A program made the translations under genes and the position numbers. A DNA stretch of 62,202 nt, taken from contig WLMZ01000006.1 of assembly GCA_009726095.1 (NCBI GenBank), forward strand, positions 1 to 62,202. Reading direction: 5' to 3'. This stretch comes from Actinomycetota bacterium. Its GTDB lineage: Bacteria > Actinomycetota > Acidimicrobiia > Acidimicrobiales > Ilumatobacteraceae. Below, piece by piece: positions 8,464-16,644 of the stretch (the first letter of the stretch is position 1; the number at the start of each line of letters is the position of its first letter). The notes beneath the pieces were generated by a model. It did no database searches and was not told where the DNA came from. It was given only the letters and a program-made list of their open reading frames with translations.

Positions 8464-8703
8464 TCAGGCCGGCGTGGCGCTGATCGAGGTGATGGTCGAC
8501 CCGGGTGGAATGGCGGCGAGCACGAGTGCTCTGACGAACTCGACCGCATCGGTCTCGTCAGCAACGGAGACGTGTTCGGACAGGCTCACCAGCTTCGAGC
8601 CGTGTTCGTGGAGTGCCTGGCCGAATTGATGGTCCAGGGCGGTCATCACCGCCTCGTGGGGTGGTGTGCGGAAGGTCACGATCACATGCACCTCGAAGCT
8701 CAT
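8464..8703 (-). CDS. Small conserved hypothetical protein, 79 aa
   Basis: It starts MSFEVHVIVTFRTPPHEAVM; the ATG at 8703 overlaps the TGA of the acyltransferase gene (ATGA), which decides the start. The composition is acidic, with a beta-alpha-beta look (FEVHVIVTF, then ITSISATPA), as in small ferredoxin-like or monooxygenase-like dimer proteins. No motif allows a function. It is translated from the acyltransferase message. Confidence 0.7.
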   Translation of the reverse strand: MSFEVHVIVTFRTPPHEAVMTALDHQFGQALHEHGSKLVSLSEHVSVADETDAVEFVRALVLAAIPPGSTITSISATPA

Positions 8704-11291
8704 CGAGACAGTCTGCACCCTTTTCCGGTCGCGTCTGCGCAGGGGCCTGCTGCAGCGACCTGTTGTGCCCCTGCCGCCAGCAGACCGAGCGATGCGCGTA
8801 TGGCCTCCGTGCGGGCGATCAACTCGTCGACGTAGACGGCTCGAGCCAGAGTGGTGAGTGGCCCGATCTCGGGATGGACGCCATCGGGGCGGATCGAACC
8901 GAGCGCAGCCTCGGCGGCGACCAGCGGGCCCGCGTAGTCGAAGATGCCGATGTAGGGGGAGCTGTCATCCCAGCGCCGGATCTGCGCATTCCACGCGGTG
9001 GTACGGCTTGGGTCGGCCTGCTCGGGTGTGGCCATGATCGCCCGGATCGTCGGGGAGTCGGCAATCAGCAGCGGAACGCCACGGGCCCGAAGGATCGCCT
9101 CGAAGGCGGCCATCTCGGAGTCATGGAATGCCGTGAACGCAGGGTCACCGGCGATATAGCCGGTTGGGTCACCCGGGTACCGTTGTTCGGCCAACTCGAA
9201 CAGGCTGGCGACCATCAGCACCACCTGCGGCTGGAAGGAATCGATCAGTCCGGGCACCTTGGCATCGAACGGAATGCATTGGTTGGACTGCCACCCCTGT
9301 GCGCTCGACAGCAACGTTGCGGAGAGGCGAACGAATGGGCAACCGTTCTCGCCGGCCCAGGTGACGACGAGCCGGTCCGGGGCAGCGTCGCTGAGCGCCT
9401 GGGCCAGGTCGAGCGAGGTCGAGTCGCCAATCACGAGAACGTGGACACGGGGGTCCACGCTTCGTGGTGCTTCGAGCAGCTGCTGTGTCGTGGTGAGCAG
9501 GTCCTGATCTGTGGTCACCACGCCACCGATCTTCGGGTGGCTGAGGCGGAGCCGGTTGAGGTAGGCCGGCTCGAGGTCTGCGGTGCCGTTGGGTGCTGGC
9601 CGGTGATCGACGACGACCACGGGAACACCCGCCGCTTCGATCAGGGCCACGCCGTACTCGAGGTCGGCGTATGCGGCTTCCTTGCGGCCCGCCATCACGC
9701 TGATCTCGCCGGCCGTTGGGAACCCGGGGTCGGACGCCCGCCGAATGATCCCCCGGTCGAGGTGCCCAATGGAGACGATGACAAGATCAGGGTGCATCTG
9801 GCTGATCAGCCGGGGCCAGCGATCGATTGTCTTCTCGCACGTCGAGGTCGGCATGATCGTTGCATCCGCAAGAAGAACCTCCACCGACGCTGCGACCGGG
9901 CAGCCAGTTTCAACGCCGTCGGTCACCTGATAGCCCAACATCGAGAGCAGCGTGACCGGTGCGTTGTCGCTGCCCACCACGAGGACCCGCCGTGGCGCCG
10001 TTGAGGTCACCCTGCGGTCCCGTGTCGAGGCTGTCGGGTGTTGGGGCTGTGCTGGTCCTGGCGCCGGCGCCGCCGCTGGTGTTGGTGCCGCTGCTGGTGC
10101 CGCTGCTGGCGTGAACTCCACCAGCCCCGAGGCGCCCTTGGCCAGGAGTTGCTGGGTCGGTGTGTAATGGGCGGAAGGAACGGCCACCCCGGAAGCGACG
10201 GCGAGCAGCGGCAGGATGACACCCATCGCCACCAGGGCGCTGCGCGGCGAGCGCAGCACATCGCGGCGGCGGATCGGTTGTTCGAGTTGGTAGTACGAAA
10301 CGGCTGTCACAGCCAGACTGACTCCGATGCGCACCACTGCCAGTGCAGCACCGTCGAGGTGGGTGCGTGCCGGGGACAGCACCATAAAGATGGGCCAGTG
10401 CACCAGATAGAGGCCGTAGCTGGTCCTGCCGACGGCCACGAGCGGGCGCCATGCGAGGATCCGCGCCAGGGGCCCTCCGCCCACGAGCGCAGCGATCACG
10501 GTGGCAGACAACACGGCCACGCCAACCAGCCCGCCGCGGTACAGCCACCGGTCAGTGACGGTCGTGGTTGCCGCTAGTGCGCCGAGTGCCACGAGCGCCA
10601 TGAGCCCGGCGAGGTTGGCGGAATGTCGGCTGCGCTGGCGGCCGAGAGTGAGCTGTGCCAGCAGGACACCCATCAGCAGTTCGGCGGCGCGGGTGTGGGT
10701 GCCGTTGTAGGCGAGGTCGAAGTCGGTGGTGAGCAGCGTTGCCGTCAGCGAAGCGGTCAGGAGCACGATGGTGGTGACGAGCAGGGTGCGTCGACCCCGC
10801 CGCAGGGCGAGCAGCACAATGATCGGCACCATCACGTAACACTGTTCTTCGATGGCCAGCGACCAGAAGTGCGCAAACGGGCTCGGCGCCGCACGGAACA
10901 GGTCGCTGTACGACGATGAGGTGAAGGCGAACCGCCAATTCGACATGTTGGTGAGCGCGGCCACCACGTCGCCGGGCAGGTGCTCGCGCTGGTAGGCGGT
11001 CCAGAAATACCCCAGTGCCAGCACCAGCACGATGCAGGCGTAGGCCGCCGGCAGCAGGCGTCGCAGCCGGCGCCCATAGAAGGCCTGTAGTGAGATGGTG
11101 CCGGTCGCCGAGTGCTCGCGGAGCAGCAGGGAGGTGATGAGGTAACCCGACAGGGTGAAGAACACCGACACGCCGAGGAAGCCGCCGGAGGCGAACGATG
11201 CTTGCGCGTGGAAGCACAGCACCGCCGCCACCGCCAACGCCCGAAGCCCGTCGAGCGCAGGTATGTACTTCATCTCAGTCACCGCCGCCAC
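8700..11291 (-). CDS. Acyltransferase family 3 (OafA-like) membrane protein with two C-terminal SGNH-like domains
   Basis: About 863 residues. Residues ~10-360 are the multi-helix acyltransferase-3 domain (LDGLRALAVAAVLCFHAQASF, FFTLSGYLIT, WSLAIEEQCYVMVP). An Ala/Pro-rich linker lies around 395-430. The C-terminal half carries an intact SGNH esterase-like domain with GDS near residue 623 and a D-x-x-H (DGVHPE) near 806. Before it, at about 440, is a second similar unit reading VVGSDNAPV, which lacks the GDS serine. OafA-type proteins move acyl groups across the membrane onto surface glycans, and the SGNH domain completes the transfer. The start is the GTG at 11291 (8 nt after TACGGT); GTG 11297 and ATG 11273 are alternatives. 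Confidence 0.85.
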   Translation of the reverse strand: MAAVTEMKYIPALDGLRALAVAAVLCFHAQASFASGGFLGVSVFFTLSGYLITSLLLREHSATGTISLQAFYGRRLRRLLPAAYACIVLVLALGYFWTAYQREHLPGDVVAALTNMSNWRFAFTSSSYSDLFRAAPSPFAHFWSLAIEEQCYVMVPIIVLLALRRGRRTLLVTTIVLLTASLTATLLTTDFDLAYNGTHTRAAELLMGVLLAQLTLGRQRSRHSANLAGLMALVALGALAATTTVTDRWLYRGGLVGVAVLSATVIAALVGGGPLARILAWRPLVAVGRTSYGLYLVHWPIFMVLSPARTHLDGAALAVVRIGVSLAVTAVSYYQLEQPIRRRDVLRSPRSALVAMGVILPLLAVASGVAVPSAHYTPTQQLLAKGASGLVEFTPAAAPAAAPTPAAAPAPGPAQPQHPTASTRDRRVTSTAPRRVLVVGSDNAPVTLLSMLGYQVTDGVETGCPVAASVEVLLADATIMPTSTCEKTIDRWPRLISQMHPDLVIVSIGHLDRGIIRRASDPGFPTAGEISVMAGRKEAAYADLEYGVALIEAAGVPVVVVDHRPAPNGTADLEPAYLNRLRLSHPKIGGVVTTDQDLLTTTQQLLEAPRSVDPRVHVLVIGDSTSLDLAQALSDAAPDRLVVTWAGENGCPFVRLSATLLSSAQGWQSNQCIPFDAKVPGLIDSFQPQVVLMVASLFELAEQRYPGDPTGYIAGDPAFTAFHDSEMAAFEAILRARGVPLLIADSPTIRAIMATPEQADPSRTTAWNAQIRRWDDSSPYIGIFDYAGPLVAAEAALGSIRPDGVHPEIGPLTTLARAVYVDELIARTEAIRASLGLLAAGAQQVAAAGPCADATGKGCRLSR

Positions 11292-11299
11292 CGGCACAG

Positions 11300-11305
11300 A
11301 CCGTA
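11300..11305 (-). promoter_or_regulatory. Putative -10 box (TACGGT) for the acyltransferase gene
   Basis: On the minus strand TACGGT is followed by 8 bases and an in-frame GTG (11291). No Shine-Dalgarno is visible, which is consistent with a leaderless start. Confidence 0.4.
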
Positions 11306-11331
11306 GTGCCAGACCATCGCGGTGTCTACAG

Positions 11332-12168
11332 TCAGGATTGCGTCATGCCCGCAAGCTCGTCGAGTTGGCGTAACGTCGCATCGCGGCCGGCCCCGTTCAC
11401 GCGCAGCACCACCTCGCTGCAACCGAGGCCGCGGTAGTAGTCGAGCTTGCCGGCGTCGGCAACCACGCCGAAGGGCACGACCTCGGGCGATCCAATGCGG
11501 TCCGCCGCTTGCCAGGCCGCGTGCAGTGCGGGCAGCGCCTCACGCACCCCGGCGCCACCAATTGGAAACCAACCGTCGGCGTACTCGCAGATGTGGGCGA
11601 ACAGCTTCGGCCCGGCGCCACCTCCGATCAGCGTGCGCAGCCGTGGTTGTTGGAGCGGTTTGGGCCAACTCCACGAGGGACCGAACGAGACGTACTCGCC
11701 GTCGAAGGCGGCCTCGTCGTGCGACCAGAGCTCGACCATTGCGAGCACGTGCTCTCGGGCCTGGTCGCGCCGGCTGGCGTAGGCCACACCGTGATGGGCC
11801 ATCTCGTCGTGGTTCCAGCCAAAACCGACGCCCAGGGTGATGCGCCCGCCAGAGAGGAGGTCGAGCGTTGCCAGTTGCTTGGCCATCACAATCGGATCGT
11901 GCTGGGCCACCAGCGACACCCCGGTACCGAGGGCCAGACGTTCGGTCACGGCCACGGCTGCCCCGATGGCGACCAGGGGATCGAGCGTGCGCTTGTACTC
12001 GTCGTTCAGTTCGACGTCGCCGGTTGGCGGTGCGGTGACCCGGCTGACGGGGATATGGGTGTGTTCGGGGAAGTACAGCGACTCGAAGCCGCGGGCCTCT
12101 GCCTCACGGGCCAGCGTGACGGGATCGATGGTGCGGTCCGTCAGGAACACCGTGAGGCCGATGCGCAC
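11332..12168 (-). CDS. LLM-class (F420/FMN-dependent) oxidoreductase
   Basis: 278 residues, a single luciferase-like TIM barrel. It opens MRIGLTVFLTDRTIDPVTLAREAEARGFESLYFPEHTHIP. Mid-sequence LTLGVGFGWN and RTLIGGGAGPKLFAHICEYADGWFPIGG are hallmarks of the F420-dependent subgroup related to the TIGR03619 group. It would catalyse a flavin/deazaflavin-dependent redox step on an unknown substrate. It lies 8 bases after the epimerase gene in the same minus operon. Confidence 0.88.
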   Translation of the reverse strand: MRIGLTVFLTDRTIDPVTLAREAEARGFESLYFPEHTHIPVSRVTAPPTGDVELNDEYKRTLDPLVAIGAAVAVTERLALGTGVSLVAQHDPIVMAKQLATLDLLSGGRITLGVGFGWNHDEMAHHGVAYASRRDQAREHVLAMVELWSHDEAAFDGEYVSFGPSWSWPKPLQQPRLRTLIGGGAGPKLFAHICEYADGWFPIGGAGVREALPALHAAWQAADRIGSPEVVPFGVVADAGKLDYYRGLGCSEVVLRVNGAGRDATLRQLDELAGMTQS

Positions 12169-12176
12169 CGCAGCGG

Positions 12177-13130
12177 CTACTTCAGCAGATCGGGGCGGGT
12201 GGTGCTGATCTGGCGCGCCAGACCGGTGCGCCAGTCGACATGTGACCGGAAACCGGTGGAATGCAGCTTCGTGAGGTCGGGCACGATTGCGGCGATGGTG
12301 GCCTCGGTCGGCGCAAATTCAGGGGTCAGCCCGGTGAGTCGGCCCATCTCGGTGCACCAGTCCTCGATTCCGGCCACGTCCTCGCCGCCCCAGTTCACGA
12401 TGGTGGTGGGCACCGAGGCGAGCGACAACAGATAGGGGATCGACCGCACGATGTCATCGGAGTGGATGGGGGTATAGCTGGTGGGCTGGTTCACGTGGAC
12501 GGGCACCGGGATGCCCCGCTCCATCATCATCAGGTGGAACATCATCCAGCCGTAGGCGTCTCCGTAAGGCACGTTGAGCCGGGCGATCACGGCGGGAATG
12601 CCGAGGCGTCTCGCCGTGTACTTCACCAGCACCTCGGCAGCGATCTTGGAGATGCTGTAGGTGGGCATACCCGGCATCGGCCGATGGCTGTCGCCCAGGG
12701 GGTCGTTCTCGCGGCGGGGCTTGTGATCATCGGGCGCGTAGACGGCGGTGGATGAGCAGTGCAGGAACATCTCTGGCCGACACAGTTCCATCAGCGCTGC
12801 GGGACCCTCGGCGTTGGCGGCGAATGCCACCTCGAAGTCGTTCACCTTCGCTACGGCGAAGTTGAGCACGACATCGATGTCGTTGGGCACCTCGTCGAAG
12901 CGGGCCTTCTGTAGATCGATGCTGATCGTCTGCACGCCGCTTGATTCGAGCGGTTCGCGCTGGGCCGGATCGCGAAAGCGGGCGGCGCCGTAGACGGTGT
13001 TGCCGCTCGCAGCGAGCGCGGTGGCCACGGGGCCGGCCACCCAGCCCGTGACCCCGGTGACGAGGACGCGTTTGCCGGTCATTTGCGGCCTGCTGATTTC
13101 CTGGACCTGCTGTTCTGGGGTGTCGCTCAT
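12177..13130 (-). CDS. NAD(P)-dependent epimerase/dehydratase (extended SDR)
   Basis: 317 residues. The Rossmann start is VLVTGVTGWVAGPVATAL (G-x2-G-x2-A) and the active site is Y-x3-K in TYSISKIAA with an upstream Ser/Thr (CSSTAVYAP). The extended C-terminal part (LNVPYGDAYGWM and later) is as in NAD epimerases. The substrate may be a nucleotide sugar, or a hydroxyacyl/steroid as for 3-beta-HSD. It is in an operon with the EthD-like gene upstream (10-base gap) and the LLM gene downstream. Confidence 0.85.
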   Translation of the reverse strand: MSDTPEQQVQEISRPQMTGKRVLVTGVTGWVAGPVATALAASGNTVYGAARFRDPAQREPLESSGVQTISIDLQKARFDEVPNDIDVVLNFAVAKVNDFEVAFAANAEGPAALMELCRPEMFLHCSSTAVYAPDDHKPRRENDPLGDSHRPMPGMPTYSISKIAAEVLVKYTARRLGIPAVIARLNVPYGDAYGWMMFHLMMMERGIPVPVHVNQPTSYTPIHSDDIVRSIPYLLSLASVPTTIVNWGGEDVAGIEDWCTEMGRLTGLTPEFAPTEATIAAIVPDLTKLHSTGFRSHVDWRTGLARQISTTRPDLLK

Positions 13131-13140
13131 GACGGTGCCT

Positions 13141-13938
13141 CTACCAGAGCTGATCGGTGTAGGTGTCGGTGCCGAACACGGTCTGGATGAACGGCGAGGT
13201 CCACAAATGCGTGGCGACGCCGCTGGCATTGAGCTGATCGCCGTACTTCGCGTAGCCGTCGGCCCACCCGTGGTCGGGCGTGTGGTCGAGGAAGTGCAGT
13301 TGGACGAAACGCCGATCAGCGTTGGCTGTCCGCGGCACATCGGGTGGCGCGTCGTCGAGCAACGGCAGGGGGGTGGCGTTGAGGATGAGATCGGGCCCCC
13401 ACTGCGATGCCATGGCCGATGGTGCCCAGGTCTCGCGGGTCCAGTTCTCGAGGTCGGCGTGGGTGGCCCCGTCGGCCAGTTCGCCCACGTTCACCACGAG
13501 CCCTGAGTAGTTGCGGTCCAGCGCCAGTTCGGCGGGAGTGCCCCACAGTTCGTTCTGGATGGACCAGCCGAAGTCGTAGAGCAGCGTGTGGATGTGGGTG
13601 CGCTCGGGGAACATGCGCCCGGTGGCGTGCAGCGTCTTGACGGTGTCGACGCTCCAACGGTTCCACTCGTCATGGTGGCCGGCGAGCACCCAGTACAGGG
13701 CCAGGTACGAACCGGTCATCGGGTCGGGAGTCATGGGAGTCTCGGCGGGGTAGCGCAGGTTCTTCATCGCCTTGGTGGCCACGAACCGGTCGCCAGCGAA
13801 GCTCCACGCACCGGTGAGGACGCCGCCGTAGAAATGGTCGCGTTCGTACCAGCGGTTGTACTCGACCTCGTGGCCCTTGTGCGGCTCCACCATGGTGAAC
13901 AGCATCGTGCCGAGCTTGATGACGTAATCGCGTGCCAC
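13141..13938 (-). CDS. EthD/dimeric alpha-beta-barrel-like protein, about 265 aa
   Basis: It begins with GTG at 13938, placed by a strong purine-rich RBS (GAAGGGGAAG) just upstream. Residues 1-120 resemble an EthD/ferredoxin-like half (KLGTMLFTMVEPHKGHEVEY, then NRWYERDHFYGGVLTGAW). A second half (LVVNVGELADGATHADLENW onward) may be a second copy of the fold. EthD-type domains accompany oxidative ring or side-chain catabolism, with roles from decarboxylation to unknown. It heads a minus operon with the epimerase and LLM genes, controlled by the perfect palindrome at 13995-14017. Confidence 0.65.
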   Translation of the reverse strand: MARDYVIKLGTMLFTMVEPHKGHEVEYNRWYERDHFYGGVLTGAWSFAGDRFVATKAMKNLRYPAETPMTPDPMTGSYLALYWVLAGHHDEWNRWSVDTVKTLHATGRMFPERTHIHTLLYDFGWSIQNELWGTPAELALDRNYSGLVVNVGELADGATHADLENWTRETWAPSAMASQWGPDLILNATPLPLLDDAPPDVPRTANADRRFVQLHFLDHTPDHGWADGYAKYGDQLNASGVATHLWTSPFIQTVFGTDTYTDQLW

Positions 13939-13994
13939 GGAACTTCCCCTTCTCGCCCCCGACGTTTGCGCTGCGAGGATCCACACAGTAGCGA

Positions 13995-14017
13995 GTATCT
14001 GACGCCCCGTCAGATAC
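13995..14017. promoter_or_regulatory. Candidate operator, site 3 (perfect 9-bp arms)
   Basis: Left arm GTATCTGAC, spacer GCCCC, right arm GTCAGATAC: an exact inverted repeat. It lies between divergent genes, 57 bases before the minus EthD-like start and 61 bases before the plus isochorismatase-like start. Confidence 0.85.
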
Positions 14018-14065
14018 GGCGCACAAGATGCCGACTCGTCTCCACCTCCGGTCGCTGCCCGGGTC

Positions 14066-14071
14066 TACAGT
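14066..14071 (+). promoter_or_regulatory. Putative -10 box (TACAGT), leaderless start at 14078
   Basis: TANNNT followed by 6 bases and ATG, no Shine-Dalgarno. Confidence 0.5.
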
Positions 14072-14077
14072 TCGCCC

Positions 14078-14698
14078 ATGGCCCAGCCCCTTGCGGAAAC
14101 CGTTGCCCCACGGCACACAGCCGTGCTCACCATGGAGATGCAGCGGGGCGTCTGCGGCGATCTGGCCACCATGGCCGTCATCGCCCAGGCGGTGTCGGCC
14201 GCCGGTGCGGCCTTCTCGGCGGGGGCGCTGCTGCGCGCTGCGCGTCATCAGGCGATTCCCGTGGTGCACTGCACGTTCAGCCTGTTGGCCGATCGGTCTG
14301 GCACGCCACTGAATGCGCCGCTCATCAAGATGTTGGCACGCCGCGCCGAGCACCTGCTTGCCGGTACCGCCGCCACCGAGTTGCTGCCCGAGCTGGAAGC
14401 TGACCCGGGAGATCTCATCTCCGATCGGCACCACGGCTTCTCGCCGTTCACCGGCACGGACCTCGATCACCTCCTTCGTGTGCGCGGTGTCACCACGGTG
14501 GTGGTGGCCGGGGTGTCGTTGAACCTCGGCATACCGGGCACCGTCATCGAGGCCGTCAACCTCGGCTATCAGGTCGTGGTGGCGCGCGATTGCGTGGTCG
14601 GCATGCCTGCCGAGTACGGCGAGGCCATGGTGCAGAACACGCTGTCGATGGTGGCCACCATCGCGACCTCCGATGAGCTCATCGCTGCCTGGTCCTGA
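14078..14698 (+). CDS. Isochorismatase-fold (cysteine hydrolase family) protein lacking the catalytic triad
   Basis: 206 residues with the family framework: TAVLTMEMQRGV at the N-terminus, HHGFSPFTGTDLD in the middle, VAGVSLNLGIPGTVIEAVNLGYQVVVARD and MVATIATSDEL at the end. The three positions of the Asp-Lys-Cys triad read E20, H118 and G151. Loss of Cys is known in true isochorismatases, but those keep Asp and Lys. This protein is therefore either inactive (scaffold or binding role) or uses different chemistry. It is convergent with the GNAT gene and divergent from the EthD-like operon, sharing the operator at 13995. Confidence 0.8.
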   Translation: MAQPLAETVAPRHTAVLTMEMQRGVCGDLATMAVIAQAVSAAGAAFSAGALLRAARHQAIPVVHCTFSLLADRSGTPLNAPLIKMLARRAEHLLAGTAATELLPELEADPGDLISDRHHGFSPFTGTDLDHLLRVRGVTTVVVAGVSLNLGIPGTVIEAVNLGYQVVVARDCVVGMPAEYGEAMVQNTLSMVATIATSDELIAAWS

Positions 14699-14755
14699 TC
14701 ACCGCCGGCCCACCCCTCGCGCCCCTGCGGTGCAACGGCTGCAGCGGCTGCAGCG

Positions 14756-15367
14756 TCAGGCGAGGCGGGCGTGCAGAGCGGCCCTCACCGCCGGCCACTC
14801 ACTGGCGATGATCGAGTGCGCTGCGGTATCGCGCGGCGTGCCGATTTCGCCTGGTGCGTACGAGCCGCGGTGGCTGCGCAGGATGCCCTCGAACTTTGCG
14901 CCGACGCGCAGGATCGCATCGCGGCTCTGGGTGTTGCGTGCGTCGGTGAAGATGGAGAGGCGCACAACGTCCCACTCCTCGAAGGCGTGGGTGAACAACA
15001 ACAGTTTCGCTTCGGTGTTGATCGGCGTGCGTTGCGCCGAGGCGGCCAGCCAGGTGCCGCCAACCTCCACCTCGTCGGGGGTCTCGCCGCCGCGCCAACG
15101 GCGCATCTCGAGAAAGCGGGTACAGCCCACGATGCGTTGGTCGCTGAGGCGGCGCTGAGCGAAGGGGATGACCCGGCCGGCCTCGGCGTCTGCCAGCAGG
15201 CCGGCGACATAGGTGCGCATGTTCGCGACAGACCCGGGGACGGGGGTCCATGAGTAGGTGCTGCGGTCCTCGTTGGCCGCCAGCACCAACTGGTGCACAT
15301 GGTCGAGCGACAACGGCTCGAGCTGCACGTGGCTGCCGCGCAGCAGAGGGGATTCGTACGAGTTCAT
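14756..15367 (-). CDS. GNAT acetyltransferase, RimJ/RimL type
   Basis: 203 residues beginning MNSYESPLLRGSHVQLEPLSLDHV. Typical RimL features are IPFAQRRLSDQRIVGCTRFL, the middle EVGGTWLAASAQRTPINTEAKLLLFTHAF and the C-terminal RNTQSRDAILRVGAKFEGILR (acetyl-CoA binding). It presumably N-acetylates a small molecule or protein N-terminus. The ATG at 15367 overlaps the TGA of the ThDP-enzyme-like gene (ATGA), so the two are translated together. That coupling is odd for a GNAT and ties it to the pseudo-enzyme operon. Confidence 0.87.
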   Translation of the reverse strand: MNSYESPLLRGSHVQLEPLSLDHVHQLVLAANEDRSTYSWTPVPGSVANMRTYVAGLLADAEAGRVIPFAQRRLSDQRIVGCTRFLEMRRWRGGETPDEVEVGGTWLAASAQRTPINTEAKLLLFTHAFEEWDVVRLSIFTDARNTQSRDAILRVGAKFEGILRSHRGSYAPGEIGTPRDTAAHSIIASEWPAVRAALHARLA

Positions 15368-16221
15368 GGATGCCATAGTGGCGCACCGGCGACAGCGACG
15401 AGAACATCGATCTCGTCGAGGCGCACACCGATTTCGATCACGTGCACGCCGCCAGCTGCGTGGGCCTGGTGCAGAGTGCGGATGCGGTCTGTCGGGGTCG
15501 TTGCCGGGCCTTGTTCGGACCACACCTCGATGATGAGGTCCTTTGCTCGTTGCATCACGTGGTGCGTGGGCTCATCGATGGCGTCGAGCACCGCCACGCT
15601 GAACCGCCCGGTGCGCCGGGCGATGGCTGCCTGTGTCGCTGCGAAGCCGGGTGTGCGACGTGTGGGCAGCAGGATGCTGCCGAGCTCTCGCGTGGGATAG
15701 GTGCGGCCCAACCAGAAACCGCTGCGCGATGCCTCGCCACACACCACCGCACCGGCCGGCAGGTGGGTGCCGAGATCGGCGGCGGCGCGTGCCGGATTGC
15801 AGGGCAACGAGTCGTCGGTGTACATCGGGGCGCAGGCCCCGGCCAGCAGATCGAACAGCGGCGGCCGTGGCGTGGGTGCGGAACGTACCGTGAATGGCTC
15901 GGCTCCGAGTTCGCCGGGGGCGACATCGCGCCAGCGCACTCCAGCGGCTGTGAGCGATTGCCTGGGCAGCTCGTCGTCGCTGATGCCGCACAGAACCACA
16001 TCGTCAAATGTTGCAAGTGCAGCGAGTTTGATGTCGTCCGCCTGCAGGCCGATGGTGCCGAGATGTGCGGGGTGGTTCCAGGGGAACAGGCCCTTGGCCG
16101 CCCACGAGTTGAACACGCCGATATCGGTGCGGTCGACGAGATCGCGCAGCACGCCTGCCATACCGGCATGCACCAGCGTGGCGCCAGCGATGATGACCAC
16201 ATTCGTGGTGGTCTCGGTCAT
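15364..16221 (-). CDS. Truncated ThDP-dependent-enzyme-like protein (middle plus C-terminal domains, cofactor motif lost)
   Basis: 285 residues. Residues ~7-110 look like the central DHS-type domain of acetolactate-synthase-like enzymes (VVIIAGATLVHAGMAG, then AAKGLFPWNHPAHLGTIGLQ). Residues ~140-270 look like the C-terminal PP domain (NPARAAADLGTHLPAGAVV, SGFWLGRTYPTRELGSILLP, GFAATQAAIARRTGRFSVAV). Where the GDG...N cofactor/Mg motif should follow, it reads LDAIDEP (about 212-218). The N-terminal PYR domain with the catalytic Glu is absent, with no remnant upstream. It starts right after the EthD stop (TGA then ATG) and overlaps the GNAT gene. Assignment rests on pattern reading and needs a profile search. 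Confidence 0.6.
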   Translation of the reverse strand: MTETTTNVVIIAGATLVHAGMAGVLRDLVDRTDIGVFNSWAAKGLFPWNHPAHLGTIGLQADDIKLAALATFDDVVLCGISDDELPRQSLTAAGVRWRDVAPGELGAEPFTVRSAPTPRPPLFDLLAGACAPMYTDDSLPCNPARAAADLGTHLPAGAVVCGEASRSGFWLGRTYPTRELGSILLPTRRTPGFAATQAAIARRTGRFSVAVLDAIDEPTHHVMQRAKDLIIEVWSEQGPATTPTDRIRTLHQAHAAGGVHVIEIGVRLDEIDVLVAVAGAPLWHP

Positions 16222-16590
16222 TCAGCCACCGATCGGCGGTGCACCATCGCCGATGACGATGGTGGGTTCCTCGCAGATGGTCCAATGCAGCTGATCAGTG
16301 TCGAGAAAGGTGGCGACATCGGCCATCATCTCTGCCTGGTCGGGCTCCATGATGTGCGCGTAGAAGGCCTCGGAGCTGTCGAACCACTGGATGGTGACAC
16401 CGTCGTAGGCAGGTTCGGGCATGTTTGATCCGGCGGGCGGCCACACCGACGCGTGCTGCTCGTAGCGGCGTACGTACTGAGCGCACGACAGGCGGCGGAT
16501 GAGCGGGCCGTGTACATCGTGCCAGTGCTGCAGGAACTCGTCATGGGTTGTGCCGGGCTTACGCTTCAGCATGGTGACCAGTTGGATCAT
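16222..16590 (-). CDS. EthD-domain protein, 122 aa
   Basis: MIQLVTMLKRKPGTTHDEFLQHWHDVHGPLI is the standard EthD opening: a beta strand, then W-x-x-x-H-x-P. Next come YVRRYEQHAS and a C-terminal VATFLDTDQ. It should form a dimeric ferredoxin-like barrel; family members act in ether or polyketide metabolism without an agreed single reaction. The start ATG at 16590 has a GGAG about 9 bases upstream. It lies between the SDR gene (54-base gap) and the ThDP-enzyme-like gene (stop and start abut). Confidence 0.88.
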   Translation of the reverse strand: MIQLVTMLKRKPGTTHDEFLQHWHDVHGPLIRRLSCAQYVRRYEQHASVWPPAGSNMPEPAYDGVTIQWFDSSEAFYAHIMEPDQAEMMADVATFLDTDQLHWTICEEPTIVIGDGAPPIGG

Positions 16591-16644
16591 TGTCGTACTC
16601 CATCTTGTTGCATCGGGGTCGCTTCAGGGTGTGCCGGGCCGGTG

